36,160 bases of DNA from Candidatus Gastranaerophilales bacterium (lineage in GTDB: Bacteria; Cyanobacteriota; Vampirovibrionia; Gastranaerophilales; Gastranaerophilaceae), in assembly GCA_944324195.1 (NCBI GenBank), contig CALUVJ010000009.1, forward strand, positions 1 through 36,160. Reading direction: 5' to 3'. Every line of letters starts with the position of its first letter. Position 1 is the first letter of the stretch. This document shows positions 6,635 through 16,084 of this stretch, piece after piece. Under the pieces are notes generated by a model. It was not told where the DNA came from, did no database searches, and was given only the letters and a program-made list of their open reading frames with translations. The position numbers and the translations under genes are program-made.

Positions 6635-8662
6635 ATGAATTTGTACGAACTATCCGAAATAGCAGATAAGAGATTTTCGCATGGAGAAGAGATTCCACAA
6701 AATATTATTGACGGAATTAAAAATATAGTCTCCGATGGCGGTTATATTGGTATGGCACAGATTAATCCGATTGCGGGAAATATTGAATACAACGCCAAAA
6801 AGATTGCTAAATACATAAAATATTCCGGAAAAATCGGGCTTGATATGGTTGTGTTTCCGGAACTCGCTCTAATGGGTTATCCTATAGAGGATACAATAGA
6901 CAGGCATCCTGTAATTGTTGATGAAAATATCAAGTGGCTGAAAGGGCTTGCTAAAATAACTACGGGTACAACAGCGCTTGTAGGGTTTGTTGAACCGAGA
7001 AAAAAAGATGCGGAGGGTAAAAAATATTTTAATTCCGTTGCAATTTTGAAAGATGGTAAAATTGAAGGTATTGTAAGAAAATCCCTGCTTCCTAATTATT
7101 CAGAATTTAACGATTACAGATATATTGAGCCATCTCCTGTCGTAGGTTTGCAGCCTGCGGAAACTCTTGGATGCTTTGATAAAGACAGCATTAAAGCTTC
7201 TCCGAAAGTATATGAAAAATACGGGATTTCAATCTGCGAGGACTGCTGGAATAACAAAGAATTTTTTGAAAAACATTTGTACGAAAAAGATCCGATAGAA
7301 GAACTTTCGGAAGAAAATCCGGAAGTCTTTATTAATTGCTCGGCATCTCCCACAAGAGCTAAGAAAGAGCAGTTAAAGCATAATATGCTTTCTTTTATTG
7401 CAAAAAAATACAAAACACCGATTGTGTATGTAAATCAGGTCGGCGCGATAGATAACAGCTCTTTTGACGGCTCAAGCAGAGTTTTTGGCGCAAACGGCGA
7501 GCTGATTGCAAGAGCAAAATCTTTTGAGGAACAATTTCTAATTGTAAATCCCTCAAAAGGCATAGGAAAGATTTACCCCCTCACAAAAGGTCTGGATAAA
7601 TCATTAACCGAGCAAAAAGTTTTTACGCTCGAGTATGAATCTGACCTTGAAAGGACTTATAAAACAATCATTCAGGGAATAAGGGATTACTTTGGGAAAT
7701 GCGGGTTTAAGCGTGCGGTTCTCGGACTCTCAGGCGGTCTGGATTCAACCGTGTGTGCGGTGCTTCTGGCGGATGCTATAGGGAAAGAAAATGTTTTCGG
7801 AGTTTCAATGCCTTCACATATTACAAGCAAGGAAAGCAAGTCAGACGCCGAACAGCTGGCTCATAATCTTGGGATAAATTTTACTGAAGCTTCTATTAAA
7901 CCAATGATTGAAACAACGACAGAATGCTTAAATAAATTATTCGGCGACGTAGAAAAAGTCTGGGGAAAATATTGGGACGCAAAAAACGGAATATTTACAA
8001 ACTACCGTGAAACATTTACCCCGTCTTTTACTCCTGATAATATTCAGGCGCGCTCGCGCGCAATGTTTCTCTGGGGGATTAGTAACGAATTTGCTTCCTG
8101 CATTCCGATAGCAACTTCCGATAAATCTGAACTTTATATGGGATATGCAACTATTAACGGCGATATGTCCGGTGGCTTTGCTCCGATTGCGGATGTGCCT
8201 AAGACTAAACTCTTTGCATTTGCAAGATGGCTGAATGCGAACAGAGAAGAGAAAAATGCTATTCCTGAGGCTATAATTCTTAAAAAACCGGGTGCGGAAC
8301 TTGCAATTGATCCCAAGACCGGCAAACCCCTGATTGCCGAGGATGCACTTATGCCATACGAATTTCTGGATGAAATTATTTGGAGAGTTGAAAATAAAAA
8401 CGAAGGTTATCAGGATTTACTGGAAACAAAATTTGTATATGAAACTCACAATCAAGTTACAAAAGAACAAAAAACAGAATGGATAGACAAGTTTTTCAGA
8501 AGAATGTCAACTGCGCTTTATAAATGGTCAATTCTTCCGCCGTCAGTAATTGTTGAATCCCGCTCTATCAATAAATATGATTACAGGCAGCCGATTACAT
8601 CCGCTAAAATTAATTATAAAGGCGTAAGCCAGGAGCAGGTATTGTCTGCATTATCAGATTAG
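6635..8662 (+). CDS. nadE: Glutamine-dependent NAD+ synthetase
   Basis: 675 residues, the long two-domain form. The N-terminal nitrilase-type glutaminase has the E76-K149-C201 triad (FPELALMGYP, VRKSLLPNY, SICEDCW). The C-terminal synthetase has the PP-loop SGGLDS at 366-371, with an intact ATP-binding region after it. It amidates nicotinate adenine dinucleotide with ammonia channelled from glutamine, the last step of NAD+ synthesis in the cytoplasm. The RBS is GAAGAGG, about 9 bases before ATG. Its start lies 41 bases after the phosphatase gene. No defect is visible. Confidence 0.96.
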   Translation: MNLYELSEIADKRFSHGEEIPQNIIDGIKNIVSDGGYIGMAQINPIAGNIEYNAKKIAKYIKYSGKIGLDMVVFPELALMGYPIEDTIDRHPVIVDENIKWLKGLAKITTGTTALVGFVEPRKKDAEGKKYFNSVAILKDGKIEGIVRKSLLPNYSEFNDYRYIEPSPVVGLQPAETLGCFDKDSIKASPKVYEKYGISICEDCWNNKEFFEKHLYEKDPIEELSEENPEVFINCSASPTRAKKEQLKHNMLSFIAKKYKTPIVYVNQVGAIDNSSFDGSSRVFGANGELIARAKSFEEQFLIVNPSKGIGKIYPLTKGLDKSLTEQKVFTLEYESDLERTYKTIIQGIRDYFGKCGFKRAVLGLSGGLDSTVCAVLLADAIGKENVFGVSMPSHITSKESKSDAEQLAHNLGINFTEASIKPMIETTTECLNKLFGDVEKVWGKYWDAKNGIFTNYRETFTPSFTPDNIQARSRAMFLWGISNEFASCIPIATSDKSELYMGYATINGDMSGGFAPIADVPKTKLFAFARWLNANREEKNAIPEAIILKKPGAELAIDPKTGKPLIAEDALMPYEFLDEIIWRVENKNEGYQDLLETKFVYETHNQVTKEQKTEWIDKFFRRMSTALYKWSILPPSVIVESRSINKYDYRQPITSAKINYKGVSQEQVLSALSD

Positions 8663-8745
8663 ACGGCTTGTTAGCGGAAGTTTTCAAAGTGATAGCGTGA
8701 AAGAAGTGAAAGCATGGCTGAAAAAAATAAAGCAGTTCCTATTAT

Positions 8746-9786
8746 TTATTTGTAACTGTATATATTTGCGCCTGAATGAATATGCTTAATTTGCCGCTTC
8801 ATTTCTTCTGCTTTGTCCTTTAAATTTTCTTTTTTATATATGTCCATTGCAATTTTATAATTTCTTTCTGCATCTATCATATAAGCAGGATTGTCATATC
8901 CGGACATTAGCTGCAGAGTTTGCGCAAGCAGAACATAGCCTTCCGGCTTTCTGGGATTAATTTCCACCGCTTTTTCAAAGCATTCTTTTGAATCTATAAT
9001 ATGCCCTTCAATATGATTTTTGTACCCTTCCAGGATTTTCATAGGATAAGCAAAAAGATTCTGCTTATCAAAAACTTTTAATTCAAGTAAAAAACATATT
9101 TCCATTAAGTCCTTGTCCTGATACATATCAGTAAATCTAAAATGGGAAATGAAATACTTAGGAAAAACCGAATCCAGACGTTTTAATATTTCATCTTTTT
9201 TGTCTTTTTTACCCGCAAGCTCATAAATCCCCGCTTCCTTCAGAAGTTTAATAGGATTATCCTTATCAATCATATCTATTACCTGCAAAAGCTTTAAACC
9301 TTTTGCCAGCTCATCTTTTGATAGAGCAAATGCGACTTCTTGGAATAAAAATTGTATGGTCTTGTATTTATTAAACTCAAAAAGAGTTAATATAAAGTTT
9401 TTTGCAACTTCTTCCTGAGAAGAAAATACATAACATAAAAATTTAATCCGTTTTATATTAAAATTCTTAGGATCCCATTCCAAAATCGTATTTGCGTCCA
9501 AAACAGCTTCGTAATAATTGGACATCTCATAATTAAGTCTTACTCTTTCATAATAAGCATCCTCTTTTTTTACACAATGCGTGATAATATATGTAAAATC
9601 AGAATATGCTTCTTCATACATTAGTAATTTATGACATAACTTACCGCGTTTCAGAAATGTTTCTGAAGGCCTAAATTCCTCCCTGATTAGATAATTTAGT
9701 TTCTCTAACGCCTGTTCATAATTTTTTTCAGAAATATCTTTATCTACAGATTTTAAAGCTATTAAATGTTTTATATTATCTAACAT
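8746..9786 (-). CDS. TPR-repeat protein, cytoplasmic
   Basis: 346 residues without signal peptide. TPR-like helical pairs cover most of the length: about 20-105 (YEQALEKLNYLIREEF, YEEAYSDFTYIITHC, YYEAVLDANTILEWDP) and again at 255-325 (IIDSKECFEKAVEINPRKP, EGYVLLAQTLQLMSG). The middle is helical and lysine-rich but less regular. No catalytic motif is seen; a scaffold role is likely but the partner is unknown. It lies downstream of dnaA on the same strand with a 111-base gap, so it may be read through from dnaA. The start is ATG at 9786. Confidence 0.8.
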   Translation of the reverse strand: MLDNIKHLIALKSVDKDISEKNYEQALEKLNYLIREEFRPSETFLKRGKLCHKLLMYEEAYSDFTYIITHCVKKEDAYYERVRLNYEMSNYYEAVLDANTILEWDPKNFNIKRIKFLCYVFSSQEEVAKNFILTLFEFNKYKTIQFLFQEVAFALSKDELAKGLKLLQVIDMIDKDNPIKLLKEAGIYELAGKKDKKDEILKRLDSVFPKYFISHFRFTDMYQDKDLMEICFLLELKVFDKQNLFAYPMKILEGYKNHIEGHIIDSKECFEKAVEINPRKPEGYVLLAQTLQLMSGYDNPAYMIDAERNYKIAMDIYKKENLKDKAEEMKRQIKHIHSGANIYSYK

Positions 9787-9897
9787 AATACCCTGTTATC
9801 CCTCATCCGGATACTTAAAAACTTGTTCCCTGTACTTAATTTTCTCTTTAATTATTATTTATCATAAAGTTATTTTAAAAACGAGTATCCGTATTGG

Positions 9898-11286
9898 CTA
9901 TAAAAGCTTCAACGCCTGTCTGATTTCTCTTAACGCATTGGATATATCGCGGTTAGTGTCTTTTTCTTTTCGTATCTTTTCATACGCAAACATAATAGTT
10001 GTATGTTTTTTATTATAATACTTGGCAATATTAACAAAGCTTTGATTAGTTATTTCCCTGCACAAATACACGGAAATATGTCTTGCAATAGAAACCTTTT
10101 GACCTCTTGCAGTGCCTTTTAAATCTTTTAAGTCAACACCGAAATAACCGGCCGATACACGCGCTATTTGTTCAAAATCGATTTCATCATCGTTCTCATC
10201 ACATTTTAAAACACTTTTAGCGAGAGCTAATGTAAGTTCTTGTTCTGTTATTTCCGCATAGGCGCAAACCTTTGTAAAAGCACCTTCCAGTTCTCTGACA
10301 TTATTAGAATAATTTTTTGCGATATACTTTAGAGCGTTCTCTTCAAATTTTAAATCATTTTCTAAAGCCAGCTTTTGCAAAATTTTAAATCTGGTATCTA
10401 AATCCGGCGGTGTGAGTTCTATCATTAGCCCCATCTCAAATCGTGTACACAATGCTGCCGTCAAAGTCGGGATATCCTTGGGAACTCTATCCGAGGTAAT
10501 AACTATCTGCTTACCTTTATTGTATAAACTGTCAAATGTATATTGCAAATTTTCCATAGATTTAATCTTTGACTCTATAAATTGAATGTCATCAATCAAA
10601 ATAATATCTATATTTGTATATTTTCTGTTGAATTTTGACATGTTTTCTATGTTGGTACTATTATTTTTGCGGCTGTTAGTTATATAATCATTCACATAAT
10701 CCTCGGTTTTTGTATATTTGACTTTTAATTTAGGATTGTTGAATATAATATAATGCCCGATAGCTTGCATTAAATGCGTTTTTCCTAAGCCGGAATTTCC
10801 GTATATAAAAAGCGGATTGTATTTTTCTGCCGGATTTTTTGCAACTGCCATTGCCGTTAAATATGCAAATTTATTACTTTCACCTACAACAAAATTATCA
10901 AATTTATATTTCAAATTCAAATTTGCTGCAGACTGCATGTTAGATAAATTCTCGAATGCCTGCTCTTTAATATCAGTTTCCAAAGCCTTTTTTTGAAGTT
11001 TTTCAGATTCTTTTTTTAACTTTTTAGCAGCATTTTCATCATAAATAATGACAATTCGGGAATTATCCTCGCCTGAAACATTTTTCAAAGCGCTCACCAT
11101 CAAATCGTAGTAGTTTTTCCGAAGAATATCACGCCCCATCATTTGTCCCGTAACAATTGTCAGAACACCCTTGTCATATCCGGAGATTTCAAGCGGATAA
11201 ACCCAAGGATGTGCATTTTCAGGTAAAACACCCAGCAATTCTTCCTTAACTTGCTCCCAAAAGCGCTTTAATTCAATACTTTCCAT
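9898..11286 (-). CDS. dnaA: Chromosomal replication initiator DnaA
   Basis: 462 residues, full length. Domain I (about 1-85, FWEQVKEELLG), a linker, then AAA+ domain III with Walker A GNSGLGKT (163-170), Walker B LIDDIQF (230-236), sensor ITSDR and the RF...G segment around R282. Domain IV (about 375-445) carries the DnaA signature with KKHTTIMFAYEKI, the helix-turn-helix that binds DnaA boxes. It opens the origin and loads the helicase. The gene is divergent from gyrA with tRNA-Cys between them. The usual dnaA-dnaN-recF order is absent: a TPR gene follows. I found no convincing cluster of TTATCCACA boxes in either flank, so the origin need not be here. Confidence 0.97.
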   Translation of the reverse strand: MESIELKRFWEQVKEELLGVLPENAHPWVYPLEISGYDKGVLTIVTGQMMGRDILRKNYYDLMVSALKNVSGEDNSRIVIIYDENAAKKLKKESEKLQKKALETDIKEQAFENLSNMQSAANLNLKYKFDNFVVGESNKFAYLTAMAVAKNPAEKYNPLFIYGNSGLGKTHLMQAIGHYIIFNNPKLKVKYTKTEDYVNDYITNSRKNNSTNIENMSKFNRKYTNIDIILIDDIQFIESKIKSMENLQYTFDSLYNKGKQIVITSDRVPKDIPTLTAALCTRFEMGLMIELTPPDLDTRFKILQKLALENDLKFEENALKYIAKNYSNNVRELEGAFTKVCAYAEITEQELTLALAKSVLKCDENDDEIDFEQIARVSAGYFGVDLKDLKGTARGQKVSIARHISVYLCREITNQSFVNIAKYYNKKHTTIMFAYEKIRKEKDTNRDISNALREIRQALKLL

Positions 11287-11322
11287 ATAACTCTAGAGAT
11301 TTGTGATTACTTAATTAATAAA

Positions 11323-11393
11323 AGGCGACACCCGGATTCGAACCGGGGGTAAAAGCTTTGCAGGCTTCTGCCTTACCACTTGGCCATGTCGCC
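11323..11393 (-). tRNA. tRNA-Cys (GCA)
   Basis: 71-base cloverleaf on the minus strand: acceptor GGCGACA / TGTCGCC, D-arm GCC...GGC, anticodon stem GAAGC/GCTTT with loop CTGCAAA (anticodon GCA at 34-36), T-arm CCCGG-TTCGAAT-CCGGG, and U at the discriminator position, as usual for tRNA-Cys. No CCA is encoded. It lies 36 bases upstream of dnaA on the same strand. Confidence 0.95.
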
Positions 11394-11516
11394 GTACAAA
11401 TTATAATAGAATAAACATTCTTCATTTGCAAGTTAAATAAATGAAGGATTATATACCAGATTCTATCAAGATAACTTAAATTGTCATGTTGAACTTATAT
11501 GAGACTTAATTTACTT

Positions 11517-11551
11517 GTAAAAAAAAGTTTGCCAAGAGATTGATGGCAAAC
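11517..11551 (-). terminator. Strong rho-independent terminator, minus strand
   Basis: 8-bp perfect stem GTTTGCCA / TGGCAAAC (11544-11551 and 11527-11534) with a 9-base loop. On the minus strand it is followed by an uninterrupted run of eight T. No gene ends here on that strand, so it must terminate an unannotated transcript. Confidence 0.75.
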
Positions 11552-11674
11552 ATTAAATAAACACGAGGATATTAAGAGAGAGTATAAAAAGAAACTTGTT
11601 TTCAGGAGCATCGAACTTATCTTATCCTTTGACTCCTTTTTTGTTTAGATTTATTATCTTACTTTATTTATCCC
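11520..11674 (-). ncRNA. Candidate small RNA of about 150 nt between gyrA and tRNA-Cys
   Basis: It is bounded upstream by a motif identical in its conserved parts to the promoter region of the 170-residue gene at 31238, and downstream by the terminator at 11517-11551. Inside there is AAAAAAGGAG and a GGAG...CTCC pairing, but no start codon at proper distance from the AGGAG. The only ATG opens a 38-codon frame that runs through the terminator. No known RNA family was recognised; it lacks the SRP tetraloop region and tRNA-like ends. The ends given are estimates. Confidence 0.35.
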
Positions 11675-11680
11675 TTACAC

Positions 11681-11719
11681 TTATATAAAGTCTTTTTCTT
11701 TTTAAAAATTGCCTTTTTT
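11681..11719 (-). promoter_or_regulatory. Promoter-like motif shared with 31256-31294
   Basis: On the minus strand: AAAAAAGGCAATTTTT, 11 unconserved bases, GACTTTATATAA. The same 16 + N11 + 12 arrangement occurs without a mismatch ahead of the 170-residue gene. TTTATA or TATATA would be the -10 box. Confidence 0.5.
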
Positions 11720-11815
11720 AATTAAAATTTTACAAACCTTAAAATATTATTAATACTGGATTTAAGGAGTATATAAAGATTAGATAACATGGCTATGTAT
11801 TAACAGTACTATTGC

Positions 11816-11843
11816 TTTACACTGATATTTTTTGTGCTAATAT
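11816..11843 (+). promoter_or_regulatory. Promoter of gyrA
   Basis: TTTACA (11816-11821), 16-base spacer, TAATAT (11838-11843) preceded by TGC, i.e. an extended -10. It is 31 bases ahead of the TTG start. Confidence 0.65.
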
Positions 11844-11874
11844 ATTTATTATAGAGGGATAGAGGAGAAGGATT

Positions 11875-14427
11875 TTGGCTCAACAGAATATGTTTTCAGA
11901 CGGTAAAATCGTACCGGTTAATATAAGAGAAGAAATGAAAAAGTGCTATATTGATTATGCAATGAGTGTAATCGTAGGTCGTGCGCTTCCAGATGTAAGA
12001 GATGGGCTAAAGCCTGTTCACAGACGCATTTTATACGCAATGAACGAGCTTGGCATGACGCCTGATAAACCGTTTAAGAAATGCGCCCGTATTGTTGGTG
12101 AAGTTCTCGGTAAATATCACCCGCACGGTGACAGCTCTGTTTATGAAGCTCTTGTCCGTCTTGCTCAGGATTTTAACACAAGATACCTTGTAGTTGACGG
12201 GCATGGAAACTTCGGTTCTGTTGACGGCGATGGTGCTGCCGCAATGCGTTATACAGAAGCAAGAATGCATAAAATTACAACTTCGATGCTGGCTGATATT
12301 GACTGCGAAACAGTTGACTTTGAACCGAACTTTGACGGTTCGTTGGAAGAACCTTCAGTTCTACCTGTCAGACTCCCGATGCTTTTATTAAACGGTTCCT
12401 CCGGTATTGCGGTAGGTATGGCAACAAACATTCCGCCGCACAATTTAAGAGAAGTTGTAGACGGAACGATAGCATTAATTGATAACCCTCAAATTACGGT
12501 TCCTGAATTAATGGAATACATAAAAGGACCTGATTTTCCGACTGCTGCAACAATTGTTGGCTTAAATGACATCAAGCAGGCTTATGAAACAGGACGTGGT
12601 TCAATCAAAATGTCTGCCGTTGCAACAATTGAAGAAATTCCGGGCGGAGCCGGCAGGCAAACAAGAACAGCGATTATTGTTACGGAAATTCCTTATCAGG
12701 TTAACAAGTCTTTACTTATACAAAAAATTGCCGATCTGGTTAAAGAACAAAAAATCAACGGAATTTCAGACATAAGAGATGAATCCGACAGAGAAGGGAT
12801 GCGTATCGTAATTGAATTAAAACGTGATGCAAAACCGGAAGTCGTTAAAAATAATTTATTCAAATATACCCAGCTTGCCACAACATTCGGCGTAAACATG
12901 GTTACATTATGCGGCAAGCAGCCTAGACTTCTTAACTTGTATGAAGTATTAAATGAGTTTGTTGAACACAGAGTTGAAATTGTTACAAGAAGAACGATTT
13001 ATTTCTTAAAGAAAGCAAAAATCAGGGCTCATATCTTGGCAGGTTTGCTAATTGCTTTAGGCTCGCTGGATGAAGTTATTGAACTTATCAAAAAATCTAA
13101 AACAACAGATGATGCAAGAGTAGGATTGATGAGCAGATTCGGGCTTGATGTTGATCAGGCAAATGCGATCCTTGAAATGCAATTGAGAAGATTAACAGGA
13201 TTGGAGCAGGATAAAATTAAAAACGAATACGATGAGCTTCTCAAAAAGATTACCGAATACGAAGCTATCCTGTCTGACAGACAAAAGGTTTTAGATATTA
13301 TTAAGGCTGAACTTCTGGAGGACAAAGAAAAATATGGTGACGACAGAAAAACTCAGATTGTACCGGAGCAGGGTGAAGTTACAATTGAGGATTTAACACC
13401 AAACACTCCGATGGCAGTATTTATTACTCATCAGGGCTACTTGAAGAGAATTTCTCTCGATACGTTTGAACGTCAGAACCGTGCGACACGCGGAAAAGCA
13501 GGCATGAAAACAAAAGATGATGATGATATCCAGCACTTCTTTACGGCTATGATGCATGACAAAGTGTTGTTCTTCTCATCTAAAGGTATCGTGTACAGCT
13601 TAAATGTATATGACTTCCCTGAAGGCGGACGCCAATCAAAGGGACTTCCGATTGTGAACGTACTTCCTATTGAACAGGGTGAAACAATTACTGCGGTTGT
13701 TCCGGTAAGTAATTTCTCACATGATTTGAATTTGATTATGCTTACTCAAAGAGGTTTTATTAAGAGAATAGAACTTGATAATTTTGCAAATATAAGAAGA
13801 AGCGGTATTATTGCGATATCTCTTGAAGAAGGTGATAAGTTAAATTGGGTAAAACTTGCAAAAGCTAATGATGAAATTATCATCGGTACATCCTGCGGCA
13901 TGGCAATAAGATTTCCTATAGAAGATTTGAGACCATTAGGAAGAAGTGCAAGGGGCGTAACTTCTATGAAGCTCAGAGCCGCTGATACTATTATCGGATG
14001 TGATATTGTTCCAAGAAATTATGATGCGGATTTACTTGTTGTAACTTCTGACGGATTCGGCAAGCGTACAAAATTATCAGAATTCAGAACCCAAAACAGG
14101 GGCGGTATCGGTTTAATCGCAACCAAGTTTAAGTCAAATATGTCAAGACTTGTAGCACTTACTATTGTTGACGAAAATGATGAAATTATGCTTGTAACCG
14201 CAAACGGTATTGTAACAAGAATCAAAGCCGGCGATATTTCATGCCAGGGCAGACCGGCAACAGGTGTAAGAGCACAAAATCTCGTTGATAATGATACTGT
14301 TGTTTCGGTAAATAAAATTGTTAATACAGATAAGGAAAGTGATGTTGAAGCAGTGCCTGCAGGCGGCTGCACGATTGCGGAAATGTCAGAAGGTTCACAA
14401 ACAACAATTACAGAGTTTGAAGAGTAA
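11875..14427 (+). CDS. gyrA: DNA gyrase subunit A
   Basis: 850 residues. The start is TTG, set by AGGAG at 11863-11867. The winged-helix/tower breakage-reunion domain has catalytic Y126 (AAMRYTEAR). The quinolone region reads [10 protein letters not shown], i.e. Ser and Glu at the positions of E. coli S83 and D87, the susceptible state. The C-terminal six-bladed pinwheel follows. Its GyrA box reads [10 protein letters not shown] (534-543) instead of the canonical QRRGGKG; as far as I recall, this is the cyanobacterial form. With GyrB it introduces negative supercoils. Acidic tail at the end. No parC-like paralogue is in the window to compare. Confidence 0.95.
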   Translation: MAQQNMFSDGKIVPVNIREEMKKCYIDYAMSVIVGRALPDVRDGLKPVHRRILYAMNELGMTPDKPFKKCARIVGEVLGKYHPHGDSSVYEALVRLAQDFNTRYLVVDGHGNFGSVDGDGAAAMRYTEARMHKITTSMLADIDCETVDFEPNFDGSLEEPSVLPVRLPMLLLNGSSGIAVGMATNIPPHNLREVVDGTIALIDNPQITVPELMEYIKGPDFPTAATIVGLNDIKQAYETGRGSIKMSAVATIEEIPGGAGRQTRTAIIVTEIPYQVNKSLLIQKIADLVKEQKINGISDIRDESDREGMRIVIELKRDAKPEVVKNNLFKYTQLATTFGVNMVTLCGKQPRLLNLYEVLNEFVEHRVEIVTRRTIYFLKKAKIRAHILAGLLIALGSLDEVIELIKKSKTTDDARVGLMSRFGLDVDQANAILEMQLRRLTGLEQDKIKNEYDELLKKITEYEAILSDRQKVLDIIKAELLEDKEKYGDDRKTQIVPEQGEVTIEDLTPNTPMAVFITHQGYLKRISLDTFERQNRATRGKAGMKTKDDDDIQHFFTAMMHDKVLFFSSKGIVYSLNVYDFPEGGRQSKGLPIVNVLPIEQGETITAVVPVSNFSHDLNLIMLTQRGFIKRIELDNFANIRRSGIIAISLEEGDKLNWVKLAKANDEIIIGTSCGMAIRFPIEDLRPLGRSARGVTSMKLRAADTIIGCDIVPRNYDADLLVVTSDGFGKRTKLSEFRTQNRGGIGLIATKFKSNMSRLVALTIVDENDEIMLVTANGIVTRIKAGDISCQGRPATGVRAQNLVDNDTVVSVNKIVNTDKESDVEAVPAGGCTIAEMSEGSQTTITEFEE

Positions 14428-14440
14428 AAGATATTTATAA

Positions 14441-14475
14441 TGTATGCGGCCGGAGTAATTCTCCGGCCGCATACA
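14441..14475 (+). terminator. Perfect 15-bp hairpin between gyrA and ilvC
   Basis: TGTATGCGGCCGGAG, loop TAATT, CTCCGGCCGCATACA. Very GC-rich for this genome, but no U-run follows; the ilvC RBS (AAAGGAGG) starts 6 bases later. It could be a terminator, an mRNA-processing or stabilising element, or a structure that gates ilvC. Confidence 0.6.
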
Positions 14476-14494
14476 TATGCAAAGGAGGTTCGTT

Positions 14495-15520
14495 GTGGAA
14501 GAGCTAAAAATATATTTAGATAAGGATATTAATCAGGATTTAATTAAAACAAAGAAAATTGCTATTATCGGCTTTGGCTCGCAGGGTTACGGTCAGGGTT
14601 TGAACCTTAAAGATTCAGGCTGCCATGTTATAATGGGACTTCGTCAGGGCGGAGCTTCCGATACTAAAGCCAGAGATTATGGTTTAACTACAATGCCGAT
14701 ATCAGAAGCGGTAAAGCAGGCTGATATTATTCAAATACTTATACCTGATGAAGTTCAGGCAAAAGTGTACAAAGAAGAAATAGAACCAAATCTTAAAGCC
14801 GGCCAGTATTTGATGTTTTCTCACGGGTTTAATATCCACTATGGGTTTATTAATCCGCCGGAAGGGGTAAATGTCATAATGGTTGCTCCAAAGGCTCCCG
14901 GACATACCGTCAGAAGCGAATATAAAGCCGGACGCGGAGTCCCGTCTTTAATCGCTGTATACAAAGATTTCAGCGGAGATTCCAAAGAAATGGCTCTTTC
15001 TTATGCGTCAGCAATAGGCTCAGGCCGCGCGGGAATCCTTGAAACAACATTCAGGGAAGAAACAGAGACTGATCTTTTTGGCGAACAGGCCGTTCTATGC
15101 GGCGGTTGCTCAGCATTAATCAAAGCAGCTTTTGAAACTCTTGTTGAGGCCGGATATTCTCCTTATATGGCATATTTTGAAGTCTGCCACGAATTGAAAC
15201 TTATTGTTGATTTAATTTATCAGGGCGGAATTGAAGATATGCATTATTCTATTTCCAACAATGCCGAATACGGAGATTTGACAAGGGGCGGAAAATTAAT
15301 TAATGCAAATGTAAAAGCCGAGATGAAAAGGATTCTTGAAGAAATTCAAAACGGCAAATATGCCAGAGAATTTATGGAAGAAATGGAAGCCGGCGGAGAA
15401 AGGTTTGCAAAACTTAGGGCCGAATCAAAAGGACATTTGCTTGAAACTGTCGGAAGCAAGATTCGCGAATCCTTCAGCTGGAATAATGATAATAAATTAA
15501 TTGACAGGGCAAGAAATTAG
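14495..15520 (+). CDS. ilvC: Ketol-acid reductoisomerase (NADP+)
   Basis: 341 residues, class I. I chose GTG at 14495, because AAAGGAGG (14481-14488) is 6 bases before it; an in-frame ATG at 14477 precedes that RBS and cannot be served by it. The Rossmann motif is GFGSQG (26-31) with R50 nearby, as in NADPH-using enzymes. Catalytic H110 (FSHGF) and magnesium ligands D193 and E197 (ETDLFGEQ) are present. It isomerises and reduces acetolactate or acetohydroxybutyrate in valine, leucine and isoleucine synthesis. No other ilv or leu gene is in the window. A GC-rich hairpin immediately precedes its RBS. Confidence 0.95.
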   Translation: MEELKIYLDKDINQDLIKTKKIAIIGFGSQGYGQGLNLKDSGCHVIMGLRQGGASDTKARDYGLTTMPISEAVKQADIIQILIPDEVQAKVYKEEIEPNLKAGQYLMFSHGFNIHYGFINPPEGVNVIMVAPKAPGHTVRSEYKAGRGVPSLIAVYKDFSGDSKEMALSYASAIGSGRAGILETTFREETETDLFGEQAVLCGGCSALIKAAFETLVEAGYSPYMAYFEVCHELKLIVDLIYQGGIEDMHYSISNNAEYGDLTRGGKLINANVKAEMKRILEEIQNGKYAREFMEEMEAGGERFAKLRAESKGHLLETVGSKIRESFSWNNDNKLIDRARN

Positions 15521-15631
15521 ACAGATGTCTAAAAATTTTTAAACGCCCGGGTTATGGTAAATCACTGCTCTTTTCATACAATGTAAATGTATTAAAAATA
15601 CAGTTCATTCGTACAAAAAAAGGAGTAAGAG

Positions 15632-15970
15632 ATGAAAAAAACATTATCTTTATTAGCTGTATTGGGTATAGTATCAGTAATTGGTACACAAAGTGCACAC
15701 GCTTTCAGCTGGTCAAGCCTAAATCCTGCTTATTGGGGACATTGTCCTAAATGTGAGAAGAAAAAATCAGATTGCGATTGCAACAAGAAATGCGATCCTT
15801 GTGAAAAGATTTCTGAACCTTGCCCTACGGGAGCAGCAGCACCTTGTGATCCTTGTGCTAAAAAACAGCCTTGCGATCCTTGTCAAAAGGCAGCACCTTG
15901 TAATCCTTGCCAGAAACAAGTTCAGCAGCCTTGCAGCCCTTGCGACAAATTACAGCAAATGAACAAGTAA
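15632..15970 (+). CDS. Exported cysteine-rich repeat protein
   Basis: 112 residues, not recognised. A signal peptide is clear (1-24, cleavage AHA-F). The mature part opens with SWSSLNPAYWGHCPKCEKK and then consists of PC-x-PC-x-K units (CDPC, CDPC, CDPC, CNPC, CSPC): 15 cysteines in 88 residues, nearly all in CxxC pairs. The regular spacing fits metal binding, disulfide cross-linking or a lipid-free surface coat. RBS AAAGGAG is 7 bases before ATG. It is monocistronic with its own terminator. It could equally be a small structural envelope protein; nothing in the neighbours decides. Confidence 0.8.
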   Translation: MKKTLSLLAVLGIVSVIGTQSAHAFSWSSLNPAYWGHCPKCEKKKSDCDCNKKCDPCEKISEPCPTGAAAPCDPCAKKQPCDPCQKAAPCNPCQKQVQQPCSPCDKLQQMNK

Positions 15971-15978
15971 AAATTTTT

Positions 15979-16008
15979 AAATACCATCCTTTAAAGGATG
16001 GTATTTTT
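15979..16008 (+). terminator. Rho-independent terminator of the Cys-rich gene
   Basis: 11-bp perfect stem AAATACCATCC / GGATGGTATTT with loop TTTAAA and trailing Ts. Confidence 0.85.
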
Positions 16009-16084
16009 ATTTATATATCATCTATTTATTTGATTACAAAGTCGAAAAAATCCTTTAAACTGTATTTATTAATTGGGGAAGAGT

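Larger units (their letters stand above)
11394..11874. other. 480-base gap between tRNA-Cys and gyrA
   Basis: AT-rich, with no credible protein gene. It holds a minus-strand promoter-like motif (11681-11719), a strong minus-strand terminator (11517-11551) with a possible small RNA between them, and the plus-strand gyrA promoter (11816-11843). The region between 11720 and 11815 shows nothing I can name. No convincing DnaA-box cluster was found. Confidence 0.7.

Noticed and set aside
11400..11620. 38-residue peptide on the minus strand between tRNA-Cys and gyrA
   Set aside because: Its ATG is too far from AAGGAG and the frame runs through the strong terminator.
9787..11874. Replication origin next to dnaA
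   Set aside because: dnaA and an AT-rich gap suggest it, but only isolated weak matches to TTATCCACA (TTATCCCTC, TTATCCTTT) exist and dnaN is absent. GC skew of the whole chromosome would be needed.
14477..14494. ilvC start at ATG 14477
   Set aside because: The RBS AAAGGAGG lies after this ATG; GTG 14495 is properly spaced.
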